A DNA stretch of 36,558 nucleotides from Firmicutes bacterium CAG:145 (GCA_000435715.1 FR882593.1:140924-177481), one strand, 5' to 3'. Shown: positions 7,885-16,770, counted from the first letter of the stretch. Notes: generated from the sequence alone by a model not told the origin. Program-made: numbers and translations.

Positions 7885-8498
7885 ATGAACAGAGAACAGC
7901 AGAGAAAATTAAGGGAACTAAAGAAAGCGCTGCCGAAGATGCTGGCTGAGAAGATAAGACCATATAAATTCAAAAAAGGGACGAGCGCGTTTGGCACGTG
8001 ACGGGAGACATGTTTTTGAAATGTACGTTTTGCGTTAATGAGACAGTGGACGGCGGCTGCAAGTGCAGCATGCATATAGAGGCAAAGCCATTGTGGATAG
8101 ACGATTTATTGTGGGACTGCCTCTGCATGGAGGGCAATAAAAAAGAGCCTCTCAGTCTGAGAGCAACCGGCGCATTCACGGTAAGCGGCGTCGAGATCCA
8201 CCAGGAATACGATTCCCTCAAAGAATGGACGCCGGAAGAGCTGGAGAGATACGTGGATGAGTACTTGGAAGAGTTCAGCCGGATCGTTCAGACCATTACA
8301 ATAGAAGACTTTTATAACAAAATAAAGGCTTCTGTTTACCATGAAGAGTTACGCGTGTCGCTGACGCTTGTTCATGACGGTAAGTATCGAGAAGCTTTAG
8401 AGTATCTCAGTGATAAAGACAAGGGCATACTTTGCAATAAGGGACTTTGGATTCACGATGGAATAAGAGCATACTGCCGGAAAAGATTAGACGATTGA
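7885..8498 (+). pseudogene. DUF4304-like protein broken by a one-base deletion near 7990
   Basis: ATG 7885, after AAGAGAGCTTGCT, opens a frame (MNREQQRKLRELKKALPKML ...) that hits TGA at 7999-8001 after 38 codons. The +1 shifted frame carries the rest: GDMFLKCTFCVNETVDGGC and a long acidic/aromatic C-terminal half to TGA 8496-8498. Adding one T to the TTT at 7990-7992 would give AFWHVTGDMF and one continuous protein of about 204 residues, which is the expected layout of this small cytosolic family (function unknown). A GTG at 7998 could still start a 166-residue C-terminal piece but has no ribosome site. A mutation or a sequence error are both possible. Confidence 0.7.
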
Positions 8499-8512
8499 TA
8501 CAGGGGCTGCCC

Positions 8513-9001
8513 TTACAGCCCGTACATTTCTTTTAGAATGGCTCTTCCGGTAGAAGTTCTGAAAAATTTATCGTACATCGCCGTTATGCTTTTCTTGTTG
8601 AAATTCATCTCATAAGCGTTTACAAGATAGTCTGCTTCTATTAAAATCTGATAATCTATTCCGTCTATGCCATCCGGAGTGTGATGATGGCCGATGAGAA
8701 AGGCTATTCTGTCGATAAAATCCTGCGAGCAGCCGAAATCTTTCAAAAACTCTCTGACGAGGGCGGGGCTCTCTATTTCTTGGTGCTTGCCGTTTACATC
8801 GCCGTATTTTTCACGGCAGAGCGGGCAGGCGATATCGTGTATGACAGCTGCCGTTTCTATGATATCCATAGTCTCCTTATCCACTTTTTCACCTTTTGCA
8901 ATGATGACGGAAAAGGCATATACTCCCATAAAATGATGTATATCTGCGACTTTGCCTTCATAGTATCGGATCATTTTTTCAGTAAGTTTTGCAATTTCCA
9001 C
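8513..9001 (-). CDS. HD-domain phosphohydrolase
   Basis: A 162-residue HD-superfamily protein. The metal motif is intact: H22/H23 in DIHHFMG, H55-D56 in AAVIHDIACP, then the HHH at about 105-107 in IGHHHTPDG and a late aspartate in EADYLVN. HD proteins of this size hydrolyse phosphate esters of nucleotides or related small molecules; the substrate here is not known. It starts at ATG 9001 with a GGGAGAATTAC ribosome site and converges on the broken DUF4304-like gene with a 14-base gap. No partner gene is linked. Confidence 0.85.
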   Translation of the reverse strand: MEIAKLTEKMIRYYEGKVADIHHFMGVYAFSVIIAKGEKVDKETMDIIETAAVIHDIACPLCREKYGDVNGKHQEIESPALVREFLKDFGCSQDFIDRIAFLIGHHHTPDGIDGIDYQILIEADYLVNAYEMNFNKKSITAMYDKFFRTSTGRAILKEMYGL

Positions 9002-9210
9002 CGTAATTCTCCCTGATCAAAAGTTTGAATTGTGTTCCTTTTGGATTAAACAATATCCTACCATAAATTGATACAGGTCGCAAGTAAACTATATCTTTTT
9101 CAAGAATAGTAATTTAAAGGACGATAGTATGAAAGTAGCGAATATTGTAATTATCGTTGAATTGTGATAAACTTTTTATCTATCTGATTTGACGAAGGGG
9201 GAAAACGAAA
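9002..9210. other. Divergent intergenic region
   Basis: Between the minus-strand HD gene and the plus-strand FUSC gene. It is AT-rich; GTTGAATTGTGATAAACT near 9156-9174 could include a -10 element, but no convincing promoter pair, RNA gene or repeat was recognised. Confidence 0.3.
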
Positions 9211-10281
9211 TTGAGATTTTATGATATGCTTCAGCTGGATCCGGCAGTCATAAAAAATAATATATCCGAAGCCGAGTCAAAAAAAGAAAAAAGAAGATGG
9301 GTAGCCTCGCTGCTTGTAAGAGACGTTCTGATAGTATCGTTCGCCGTGATATTCATATCGGCTATGACGGTGATCTTCGGCGAAGAAAACAGCAGCATGG
9401 CTGTCGTAATTTTCTGTATACTGCTAAGTATTCGTTTTATTGACTTTGGCTATAATGTACGCCACTCACTGTTTAGCCTGGCGGTATTATTTGCCATATT
9501 GCTGTTTTCACCTCAGGCGATACAAATGGTTTCACCTTCCATAGGATTCCTGATAAACTTTTTCTCTATATTGGTGATGACAGTGCTTGCTTGTGAAAAT
9601 CCTGAGATGGGAAACGGTGGTCTGTACTTATTTGGATATATTTTTTTAACAGGAAATTTTGCAAAAACCGATGTGTTTTACGACAGAGCGCTTCTAACTC
9701 TGACAGGGTATATCATTTGTGGAGCGATATTGATAATAAAACACCGCAATAAAAATAGAGACGTTTCACTTGGACATGTGGTCGGTGGCTTTGATATCAG
9801 AGATCCTAAGTCTCAGTGGCAGCTTCAGCTTGCTCTTGGAATAAGTTTGCTTTTCTTTCTTAATCGTCTTCTGGGGCTGGATCGCTTTATATGGGTCGGT
9901 TTTGCCTGCTCGTCCCTTCTGTCTTCATATCCTCTCAATGTGAAGGAACGTTTGCCTCAGAGGGCTGCCGGAGTAGTTCTCGGATCCATAGCTTTTGGAT
10001 TAGTGACAATTTTTCTTCCGGAGAAGTATTTCTTTGTTCTGGGACCTGTGTCAGGTTTGTGCTTGGGACTTTGCGCTACATATAAGTATAAGACATTATT
10101 CAATTGTTTTGGAGCGCTTTCTTTGGCTATGACAATTTATGGCATAGAAGGGTCTGTGCTACTGAGAATACTCAACAATATGATCGGAATATTTTTCGGA
10201 GCTTTATTTTTTCACTTCTTTCAGAAAGTATTTATACCTCTTCTTCCGGAAACTGACAAAGAAAAGCAGAGCGGAGACTGA
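9211..10281 (+). CDS. FUSC-type (fusaric-acid-resistance-like) membrane protein
   Basis: A 356-residue membrane protein with two hydrophobic blocks (about residues 35-180 and 205-345) separated by a short soluble loop. The C-terminal block holds GFACSSLLSSYPLNVKERLP followed by QRAAGVVLGSIAFGL, the conserved FUSC core seen in aromatic-acid and fusaric-acid efflux proteins. The usual family members carry a larger cytoplasmic domain, which is short here. The start is TTG 9211, preceded by GAAGGGGGAAAACGAAA; no other start with a ribosome site is near. Likely function is export of small amphipathic acids, or structural; substrate unknown. The gene appears to stand alone. Confidence 0.75.
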   Translation: MRFYDMLQLDPAVIKNNISEAESKKEKRRWVASLLVRDVLIVSFAVIFISAMTVIFGEENSSMAVVIFCILLSIRFIDFGYNVRHSLFSLAVLFAILLFSPQAIQMVSPSIGFLINFFSILVMTVLACENPEMGNGGLYLFGYIFLTGNFAKTDVFYDRALLTLTGYIICGAILIIKHRNKNRDVSLGHVVGGFDIRDPKSQWQLQLALGISLLFFLNRLLGLDRFIWVGFACSSLLSSYPLNVKERLPQRAAGVVLGSIAFGLVTIFLPEKYFFVLGPVSGLCLGLCATYKYKTLFNCFGALSLAMTIYGIEGSVLLRILNNMIGIFFGALFFHFFQKVFIPLLPETDKEKQSGD

Positions 10282-10291
10282 GGCGGCAAAC

Positions 10292-10320
10292 TTGACAATG
10301 CCGGCCCCATCTGTTATGGT
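10292..10320 (+). promoter_or_regulatory. Candidate promoter of the two-TM acidic protein gene
   Basis: TTGACA (10292-10297) and TATGGT (10315-10320), 17-bp spacing, 50 bases upstream of the TTG start at 10370. Confidence 0.5.
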
Positions 10321-10369
10321 AATCTAATCAAGAAAAAAATCTACAAGGGACATACCAAGGAGGACTGTT

Positions 10370-11074
10370 TTGGACAGCAAAATTCTTTTTAAAAATGAGA
10401 CTACTTATACGCCGGAAATAGCCATGGAAGCGGGAGATGCGTTTTGGGAGATACAGCCTGCTTACAGAAAGAGGGCGAAGAGATTTAGGCTGGGAGCGGG
10501 AATCCTGGCGGTTACCTTTGCGCTGCTGGCCATTTTAGTGGCCAGAGAAAACGGGTTCGGCATAGTTTCCGTAGGAGCCCTTGTCATGGCAGCAATAGCC
10601 CTTGTAGGCTTTATAAAGGGCGAGCAATTGGTCAAAGGCTCGGCTAAGAATTTGCAGGCCATGAATACCAGAGTAAATTACGGGATAAGTGAAAACTTTT
10701 TTTTCGTTTTAAACAGAGAATATCTGCGAAAACAAAAAAATGATGAACAGGCTGCTATAGAGAGTCCCGATCTAAAGGATCCTGATGAGGAAATCCCTGA
10801 ACTCCCGCAGGAAGAAGACTTCGCCGAACCGGAAGAACCTTCTGATGAAAATGAAGAGCCGGAAACAGAAGATGAAGAAGAATATTCCGACAACGAATAT
10901 GCCGACGAATTTCTTTCTCTTGAAGATCTGCTGGTATGCGTAGTGACTGAGAATCTGTACATACTCATATGGGAGAAGCCTTATTACATATTGGACCGAC
11001 ATGGCTTCGAAGATGAAAAAGACGGCGAGTTCAGACAGTTCATCGAAGAAAAAGCGAGAATCATAGAGGCGTAG
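10370..11074 (+). CDS. Two-TM membrane protein with a long acidic linker, function unknown
   Basis: I do not recognise the function of this 234-residue protein. Residues 41-58 and 63-82 form a hairpin of two membrane helices after a basic patch (RKRAKRFR). Residues about 134-180 are almost entirely Asp/Glu/Pro/Ser, and a final part has SLEDLLVCVVTENLYILIW then a charged tail. This layout (two-TM hairpin, then a PH-like folded tail) resembles YcxB-type proteins, with the acidic insertion as the odd element. The start is TTG 10370 after AAGGAGGACTGT. It has its own candidate promoter and lies just upstream of tRNA-Leu. Confidence 0.6.
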   Translation: MDSKILFKNETTYTPEIAMEAGDAFWEIQPAYRKRAKRFRLGAGILAVTFALLAILVARENGFGIVSVGALVMAAIALVGFIKGEQLVKGSAKNLQAMNTRVNYGISENFFFVLNREYLRKQKNDEQAAIESPDLKDPDEEIPELPQEEDFAEPEEPSDENEEPETEDEEEYSDNEYADEFLSLEDLLVCVVTENLYILIWEKPYYILDRHGFEDEKDGEFRQFIEEKARIIEA

Positions 11075-11091
11075 ATACTGGTTGTGTAAAA

Positions 11092-11119
11092 AAACAAGTA
11101 ATAAAAAATTATTACTTGT
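11092..11119. terminator. AT-rich hairpin between the acidic protein gene and tRNA-Leu
   Basis: ACAAGTAATA ... TATTACTTGT forms a 10-bp stem. The T-run follows it on the minus strand only (the plus strand has an A-run before it), so it would act as a terminator for minus-strand transcripts; on the plus strand it could still slow polymerase. Confidence 0.4.
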
Positions 11120-11129
11120 ACAAAACGAC

Positions 11130-11158
11130 TTGACAAAACGTCTTTTCAAAAGTATAAT
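11130..11158 (+). promoter_or_regulatory. Sigma-A promoter of tRNA-Leu
   Basis: Perfect TTGACA (11130-11135) and TATAAT (11153-11158) with a 17-bp spacer, 30 bases before the tRNA. Confidence 0.9.
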
Positions 11159-11188
11159 TGACACGCAGTTAAAAATTGACTGCGATTT

Positions 11189-11275
11189 GCGGCTGTGCTG
11201 GAATTGGCAGACAGGCAAGCTTGAGGTGCTTGTGTCCGAACGGGTGTACGGGTTCGAGTCCCGTTGGCCGCACCA
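11189..11275 (+). tRNA. tRNA-Leu (anticodon GAG)
   Basis: An 87-nt class II tRNA with a long variable arm (TGTCCGAACGGGTGTA region). The anticodon stem CAAGC/GCTTG surrounds loop TTGAGGT, giving anticodon GAG for leucine CUY codons. The acceptor stem is GCGGCTG with TGGCCGC, including two wobble pairs; the T arm is CGGGTTCGAGTCCCG; the 3' ACCA is encoded. Confidence 0.95.
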
Positions 11276-11283
11276 ATAAAAAG

Positions 11284-11317
11284 AAAAAAGACATCCTTAA
11301 TCGGGATGTCTTTTTTA
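11284..11317 (+). terminator. Intrinsic terminator of tRNA-Leu
   Basis: AAAAAAGACATCC and GGGATGTCTTTTTT pair around TTAATC, with the T-run as the 3' arm. Confidence 0.9.
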
Positions 11318-11387
11318 TGTATATAACGCATAGGAGTTTATCATAGCAGAGACGTTGACTTATTTGCTCCTCCCGATCTTTTACAGC

Positions 11388-11412
11388 AGCCGGAATTGAC
11401 CGGCTCTTTTTT
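11388..11412 (+). terminator. Orphan intrinsic terminator
   Basis: AGCCGG-aattga-CCGGCT followed by CTTTTTT is a good terminator, but no gene lies between it and the tRNA-Leu terminator about 70 bases upstream. It may be the tail of a gene lost by rearrangement, in line with the chimeric gene that follows. Confidence 0.7.
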
Positions 11413-11490
11413 ACGTTAAAAGTACTTATTGCGGATAGACGCTCGGAAAAAGAGATAAAATAAAGTCAGCATTTTATTATGGAGGTAAAC

Positions 11491-11946
11491 ATGGAAGAAA
11501 AGATCATCAGCGAAAGCCTTACAAAGGACTTTAGGCATCATTTGGCGAGAGAGGAACGAAGCGATTCGACCATAGAAAAATATGTAAAGGAAATCTTGAG
11601 ATTTGCGCAGTGGATGAAAGGACTGCCGGTTACGAAAGAAGAGGTGTCTAGGTGGAAGGAACATCTCCTAAAAGAAAAATTTGCTCCGGCGACCGCAAAC
11701 GTGAGATTGGCCGCCCTCAATTCATTCTTTGATTTCTGCGGCTGGCAAGACTGCAGAGTGAAGAGCCTGAAACTGCAGAAGAAAATGTTTCGCGATTCGT
11801 CAAGAGAACTGAGCAGAGAAGAATATGAACGGCTTTTGAAAGCAGCCCGCGATACGGGAAAAGACAATCTGATGCTCATCATAGAGACTATCTGTTCTAC
11901 GGGGATAAGAGTGTCGGAGATAAAGTATATAACGGTGGAGTCTGTA
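11491..11946 (+). pseudogene. 5' half of a tyrosine recombinase (XerC/integrase-like), fused in frame to an adhesin
   Basis: ATG 11491, preceded by ATGGAGGTAAAC, starts a protein whose first about 152 residues are a tyrosine recombinase. These are a core-binding domain (STIEKYVKEILRFAQWM, residues 27-42; LGWQDCRVKSLKLQK-like segment at 83-97) and the beginning of the catalytic domain (ELSREEYERLL, then CSTGIRVSEI with the first catalytic Arg at 140). The later catalytic residues (Lys, His-x-x-Arg, His/Trp, Tyr) are absent because the frame passes without a stop into adhesin sequence near 11946. It therefore cannot recombine DNA. Members of this family usually have about 280 residues. The join looks like a deletion or recombination rather than a natural domain fusion, since the catalytic core is cut through the middle. 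An in-frame ATG at 11479 lies upstream of the ribosome site. Confidence 0.85.
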
Positions 11947-14130
11947 GGAGACGGCAACGCCAGGACTATAAACATTAAAAACGAGGGAGCGAATAATAAT
12001 CATGGAGCATTTCAGATAAATAAAGGCGCAAAGCTTACGATAGCCACCAGTCAGTCTGATAGGGACGATCTCCTGATCATTGACGGAAGCGCTGCCGCCT
12101 GCGCGTCTTCAATGGCTGTAGAGAATTGCGATTATGGCGATCTGATCACCTGCAGAGGAACGCTGATCTTTAGCGGAGGAACTCTGCAAAACAGTCATTG
12201 CACTCAGCCCGGCGGAGGGGCTGTCGTAGTCAGCGGAAACGACGCTGAATTCGATATGACTGGAGGAACTATAAGAGACAATACTTTCAATAATCAATAT
12301 GGAGGAACCGTAAGGATAGCTTTCGGAGCAAAATTTGAAATGAATGGCGGCGCCATCTGCGAAAATGAAACTAAACTTCCTTCTGGCGGAGCTATCAATA
12401 ATGCGGCGGTATATGTGGAAGCTGCAGGAAATTCGAGCTTTTATATGAAAGGAGGCCAGATTACGGGAAATTACGGAGACAGCGGAGGTGTGTTCATAGG
12501 GGAACCTGCGCCCTCGGACTTCAGTTCTGTGGCCACCATGGAGATGAACGGAGGAAGTATCTCCGGGGACACGGCTGACAAATATGGCGGCGGCATAATG
12601 GTATGCGGCCAGGCCAGAGTAACAGTCAACAAAGGGGAAATAAGCGGTAATACAGCCATAATCGGCGGCGGCGTCGCAGTCTACGACCTGTATACCGATA
12701 GGGGAATGGGACAAGATTATGATCAGTGGAAGAACTTTTTCCCTGCCGAATTCACTATGAATTACGGAGTTGTAAACGGCAATAAAGCCGTCTACAGAGC
12801 AAGCGAAGGGGACGGAGGATGCGGCGGAGGAATCTACGTAGGCTCTGTGCCTTATACCCTTCATATGTATGACGCCGTCATAACGGAGAATACAGCTGAA
12901 CTTTTAGGCGGCGGCCTTTAGTTCTGCCCTACGGGAGACGCTACCAATACCGTTACCAACGGCGGCGCCATCTATGGAAATAAAGCCGGGGAAAACGGTG
13001 CGGGAGACGATTTTGTATCAGTTCTGCGAGAGGGAAAAGGCCATTACGTCACGCTGGCCGACAGGATGCTTGGCGGCGGAGAAATAAAATGGTATAAAGA
13101 CGGAGGCGTATTGGATGGAGCCGCATCGGGAACAAACGTACTCGGTCTGCCGGACGGCTCTGCAAGATATGATAAGGACAAACCCGGAGAACGAATTCAA
13201 CATATAAATATGAAAGAAGAAGGATTCGCGCTGAAGGCAGAAGTTACAGAAGCGAGGATCAAGCTGGCGTAGTCTCAGGCAAAGCTTACGGTCACCGGCA
13301 ACAGTTCTGCCAGAGGAGGAGGCATAGGATCAAATGGGGGAATAGTCATAGGAACTCCCGACGAATGGACTTTAAATATCAAAAAAGTATGGGATATCGA
13401 AGATGAAAAAGATGACGAGCCTGTAAACATATATTTGAAGATAGGGGAACATCTGTTAGACCACGTCTCTTTAAATGAAGGTAATGGCTGGCAGGTGTCA
13501 TTTACCCAGCTTCCGAACCCCGAAAGCCTGAGCAATGTTTCCATAGCAGTGGTGGAAGAAAACGGCCAGCAGTATCAGGTTTCTTACAGCGACATGCAAA
13601 TCGACAAAGACAATAAGACGATGTTCATAACGGTGACCAACAAGTCTCCTCTCAAATTGGGGAACCTCAAGGTGACAAAAACCGTGACGGGAGATTTATC
13701 CGACAGCCAGGACAGATTCCCCATACAGATAAAGCTGTCGGACGACAGCATTGAGGGAACGTTTGGAGATATGGTCTTCGAAAAGGGCGTGGCGCTCATT
13801 GAACTGTCTCATGGGGAGTCTGCCCTAGCCGAAGGGCTGCCGGCTGGCATCGAATATACGGTGACTGAAATCGATACGCTGGGATATAAGGCCACATATA
13901 AGAATGCCGAGGGTGTTATAATTGAGGATGAAACGGTATCGGCCGAAGTCATAAACGAAAAGACCTCCGTGAAAAAGGATGATGAAGACAAGACTCCGGG
14001 AGAACCGGAAGATACAGCGCCTAAAACAGGAGATTCCGGCAACCTGAATTTATATATCGCGATAATGGCCGGTACCGGCGCCGGCGCAGCGATGTTTCAC
14101 AGAAAAGAACGAAAAACGCAGATGAGGTAA
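11947..14130 (+). pseudogene. Sortase-anchored surface adhesin, 5'-truncated, with two in-frame amber codons
   Basis: From about 11947 the frame encodes beta-helix-like repeats of the form MxGGxIxxNxAxxxGGG (polymorphic outer-surface adhesin type), continuing past two in-frame TAG codons at 12919-12921 and 13270-13272. It then has a Cna-B-like domain (NIKKVWDIEDEKDDEPVNIY), a second isopeptide-pilin type domain (LGNLKVTKTVTGDLSDSQ to AEVINEK), and a wall-sorting end: APKTGD, a hydrophobic segment, and the basic tail RKERKTQMR, ending at TAA 14128-14130. The same reading frame is kept throughout, with family-like residues on both sides of each TAG. There is no signal peptide: that part has been replaced by the recombinase. 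In its ancestor this would be a cell-wall-attached adhesin. The first TAG most likely replaced TGG (GGGLxFCPTGDA); the second replaced CAG or GAG. Confidence 0.85.
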
Positions 14131-14132
14131 AG

Positions 14133-14360
14133 ATGAAAAGAGAAATCATAGAGGGACAAAGCTTTGGAGAATGGGAGGTCATAAGTTATGCGGGATGCCG
14201 CGGCAACAAGAAGACCTACTATAACTGCAGGTGCCGGGGATGCGGAGAGATATATCAAGTCAGAAAAGATAAGATGAAAAGCGGAGAGAGCACCAGGTGT
14301 TTTCAGTGCGCAAAAAAAATCAAAAGACAGACCCATGGTGAGACTGTGCAAGAGGGCTGA
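14133..14360 (+). CDS. Small zinc-ribbon-like protein
   Basis: A 75-residue protein with a cysteine pattern CRCRGCG ... CFQCAKK, which looks like a treble-clef or zinc-ribbon. The N-terminus (IEGQSFGEWEVISYAG) resembles the small N-terminal domain of phage AP2/HNH-type proteins (GQRFGRLTVLE). It starts two bases after the adhesin stop (GTAAAGATG) with GAGGTAAAG as ribosome site. DNA or RNA binding is plausible, but no function is known; being a remnant of a phage gene is an alternative. A strong terminator follows. Confidence 0.55.
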   Translation: MKREIIEGQSFGEWEVISYAGCRGNKKTYYNCRCRGCGEIYQVRKDKMKSGESTRCFQCAKKIKRQTHGETVQEG

Positions 14361-14390
14361 CGACCCCTCTGTGATGATCAGTAGAGAAAA

Positions 14391-14427
14391 CTGGCGTGTC
14401 AGATTAGACCTGATACGCCGGTTTTTT
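14391..14427 (+). terminator. Intrinsic terminator after the zinc-ribbon gene
   Basis: CTGGCGTGTCAG (14391-14402) and CTGATACGCCGG (14410-14421) pair around ATTAGAC, with a following TTTTTT. Confidence 0.88.
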
Positions 14428-14439
14428 ATTTTTAAAGTA

Positions 14440-14469
14440 TTGCGCATAAATCTCTGTGAATGATACAAT
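14440..14469 (+). promoter_or_regulatory. Candidate promoter of the CPA2 antiporter
   Basis: TTGCGC (14440-14445) and TACAAT (14464-14469), 18-bp spacer, 21 bases upstream of the ATG. Confidence 0.45.
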
Positions 14470-14490
14470 AAAAGAAAAAGGAGGCGCTTG

Positions 14491-16770
14491 ATGCACATAC
14501 CCGTTCTTATTTCTGATCTGGCAGTCATGCTCATAACGGCAGGGCTGATAACCATTCTCTTCAAGAAAATCAAACAACCGTTGGTTCTGGGATATATATT
14601 GGCAGGGTTTTTGATAAGTTCGTACTTTCCATTCTTTCCGACGGTAGTCGATACCGACAGCATAACGACATGGAGCGAGATCGGGATCATATTCCTGATG
14701 TTTCATTTGGGGCTTGAGTTTAATCTGCATAAGCTGGCCCGCGTAGGAAGCACGGCCATAATCACCGCCATAGTTGAGGTCATAGGCATTTTGGCAGTTG
14801 GATTTTTAGCCGGCCGCCTGCTGGGATTTGGAGTGATGGACAGCGTGTTCCTGGGAGGAATGCTTTCCATGAGTTCCACGACCATTATAATAAAGGCATT
14901 TGATGAACTGCAGCTCAGAGGAAAGAAGTTTACGGAACTTGTATTCGGCACTCTGGTGATAGAAGATATAGTAGGGATTTTTATGATGGTCATCCTCTCT
15001 ACTATATCGGTAAGTAAAAATGTTACGGGTGGTCAAGTTGCCGGAAGCCTGTCTCTGATGATACTCTATCTCATCATATGGCTGATCTTGGGCATATACT
15101 TTCTTCCTACTTTTCTCAACAGAACCATAAAACTGATGAACGACGAGATGCTTCTCATCGTCTCCTTGGGAGTATGTTTCGGAATGGTCATATTGGCAAA
15201 TGCTCTGGGATTTTCATCGGCGCTTGGGGCTTTCCTCTCAGGTTCTCTGCTGGCGGGAACAGTTCATGTAGAGAGAATAGAACACCTGACTAAAGGCGTA
15301 AAAGACCTGTTCGGAGCAGTATTCTTCTTATCGGTAGGCATGCTGGTAAACCCTCAGACTCTGGTGGAATATGCAACGCCTATAATCGTGATAACTGCCG
15401 TTACTATATTCGGCAAGCTCATATTTTCTTCTCTGGGCATGCTATTGTCAGGCCAGACTCTGGATAACGCCTTAAGATGCGGTTTCTCTCTTGCGCAGAT
15501 AGGAGAGTTCGCCTTTATCATAGCTTCGCTTGGAATGAGCCTGGGCGTGACGGGAGACTATCTTTATCCTATCGTCGTATCTGTATCGGTCATAACGACT
15601 TTTACCACTCCTTTCTGCATAAAGACAGCTCCGAAATTTATCTCTGTCATAGAAAAACATCTGCCTGACAGTTTAGTGGCTAAACTCAATAAGTATACTT
15701 CTGAAGATCAGGCCGAAAAAGAGAAGGATAATGACTGGTATTTGTACATAAAGAAATATTTCAGGAGAGTGGTGGTCTTCGGAGGTCTGATGCTGGTCAT
15801 AGCGATATTCGGCATTCATGTGGCGGAACCGGCTCTATCGGGATATATGGGAAAGACGGCCGCAGACACTATCACATGTGTCTTGATATATGTGTTTATG
15901 GCTCCTTTTGTAGGCCCTATGATGAACCTGCACAACAATTTGTTTACATCTTTATGGTTAAAGAGAAAATCTTTCAGGCTTCCGCTGATAGTCCTCAATC
16001 TGATTAAAGTGGCTATCGCCGTATCCATAGCGATGATTCCTCTGGCAGTCCTCTTCAACGTCAAAGCCATATGGCTGTTTTTCATAATCGTAGGTATAAT
16101 GGTCATTCTGGGAAGATCCGACGGCATGACGGGCTGGTATCTTCAGCTGGAGACCAGATTCCTGAGAAATTTCAACGAAAGAATAATAAAAAGAGAAGAA
16201 GCTCTGGGGATGAAAGAGACCTGGCTTGACAACAAACTGCATATAATATCTTTCTTCGCGCCGAAGGAAGGAGAGTTTCTTGGAACTCCCTTAAGAGAAC
16301 TGGACTGGGGATACAGATATAACGTGTATGTGGTCAAGATACAGCGGGGGACTCATACTTACATACTGCCGAAAGAAAACGTCTCTATCCAGGCCGGCGA
16401 TAAAGTCTATGTAGTAGGCGAGGAGATGGCCATAATGAATTTCTATAAGATAATAGACTCCGAGCCTTGCAAGAGGATGAGAACCGTCAGACAGTTCATG
16501 GACAGCGGATATCCCGACGTGGATAAAGCTCTGGCCATATGCGCCGTGAAAATAACGGGACAGGAGGATTTCGCAGGCAAGAGCATAAAGAACGGAAATG
16601 TCAGAAGCCACTGGAACTGCATGATCCTGGGGCTTCAGAGAAAGGGTCTGACCGTAATAATGCCCAACGCAAGTATGATAATTTCAAAAGGGGACATAAT
16701 GTGGGTAATGGGATCCAATAATAATGTAGGAAGATTGGCCTCCGAGTACGATGAATATTCGGAGGAATAA
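14491..16770 (+). CDS. CPA2-family cation/proton antiporter with C-terminal TrkA-C domains
   Basis: A 759-residue membrane protein. Residues about 1-380 form the Na+/H+ exchanger core of the CPA2 (Kef/KefB-type) family with about twelve hydrophobic segments. A second hydrophobic block (about 430-560) follows, then two TrkA-C (RCK-C) regulatory regions: one about residues 575-665 (FFAPKEGEFLGTPL ... QAGDKVYVVGEE) and a second about 690-755 (GQEDFAGKSIKN ... SKGDIMWVMGSN). There is no N-terminal NAD-binding RCK-N domain, so ligands may act on the TrkA-C pair alone. Likely role: K+ or Na+/H+ exchange for pH or osmotic homeostasis. I chose ATG 14491, which has AAGGAGGCGCTTG upstream; the TTG at 14488 overlaps it. 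Confidence 0.88.
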   Translation: MHIPVLISDLAVMLITAGLITILFKKIKQPLVLGYILAGFLISSYFPFFPTVVDTDSITTWSEIGIIFLMFHLGLEFNLHKLARVGSTAIITAIVEVIGILAVGFLAGRLLGFGVMDSVFLGGMLSMSSTTIIIKAFDELQLRGKKFTELVFGTLVIEDIVGIFMMVILSTISVSKNVTGGQVAGSLSLMILYLIIWLILGIYFLPTFLNRTIKLMNDEMLLIVSLGVCFGMVILANALGFSSALGAFLSGSLLAGTVHVERIEHLTKGVKDLFGAVFFLSVGMLVNPQTLVEYATPIIVITAVTIFGKLIFSSLGMLLSGQTLDNALRCGFSLAQIGEFAFIIASLGMSLGVTGDYLYPIVVSVSVITTFTTPFCIKTAPKFISVIEKHLPDSLVAKLNKYTSEDQAEKEKDNDWYLYIKKYFRRVVVFGGLMLVIAIFGIHVAEPALSGYMGKTAADTITCVLIYVFMAPFVGPMMNLHNNLFTSLWLKRKSFRLPLIVLNLIKVAIAVSIAMIPLAVLFNVKAIWLFFIIVGIMVILGRSDGMTGWYLQLETRFLRNFNERIIKREEALGMKETWLDNKLHIISFFAPKEGEFLGTPLRELDWGYRYNVYVVKIQRGTHTYILPKENVSIQAGDKVYVVGEEMAIMNFYKIIDSEPCKRMRTVRQFMDSGYPDVDKALAICAVKITGQEDFAGKSIKNGNVRSHWNCMILGLQRKGLTVIMPNASMIISKGDIMWVMGSNNNVGRLASEYDEYSEE

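Noticed and set aside
8504..8521. GGGCTG/CAGCCC hairpin between DUF4304-like and HD genes as a terminator
   Set aside because: A 6-bp stem with no T-run on either strand.
11209..11275. tRNA-Leu 3' end as second copy of the tRNA-Arg attachment site
   Set aside because: The shared GGTTCGAGTCC and ACCA are general tRNA features, not a direct repeat of the tRNA-Arg end.
11479..11490. Earlier ATG (11479) for the recombinase
   Set aside because: The GGAGG ribosome site lies between it and ATG 11491, so the later start fits.
12919..13272. Genetic-code change (TAG as sense) for the whole organism
   Set aside because: Many clear genes in the window end in TAG directly before terminators or neighbouring genes.
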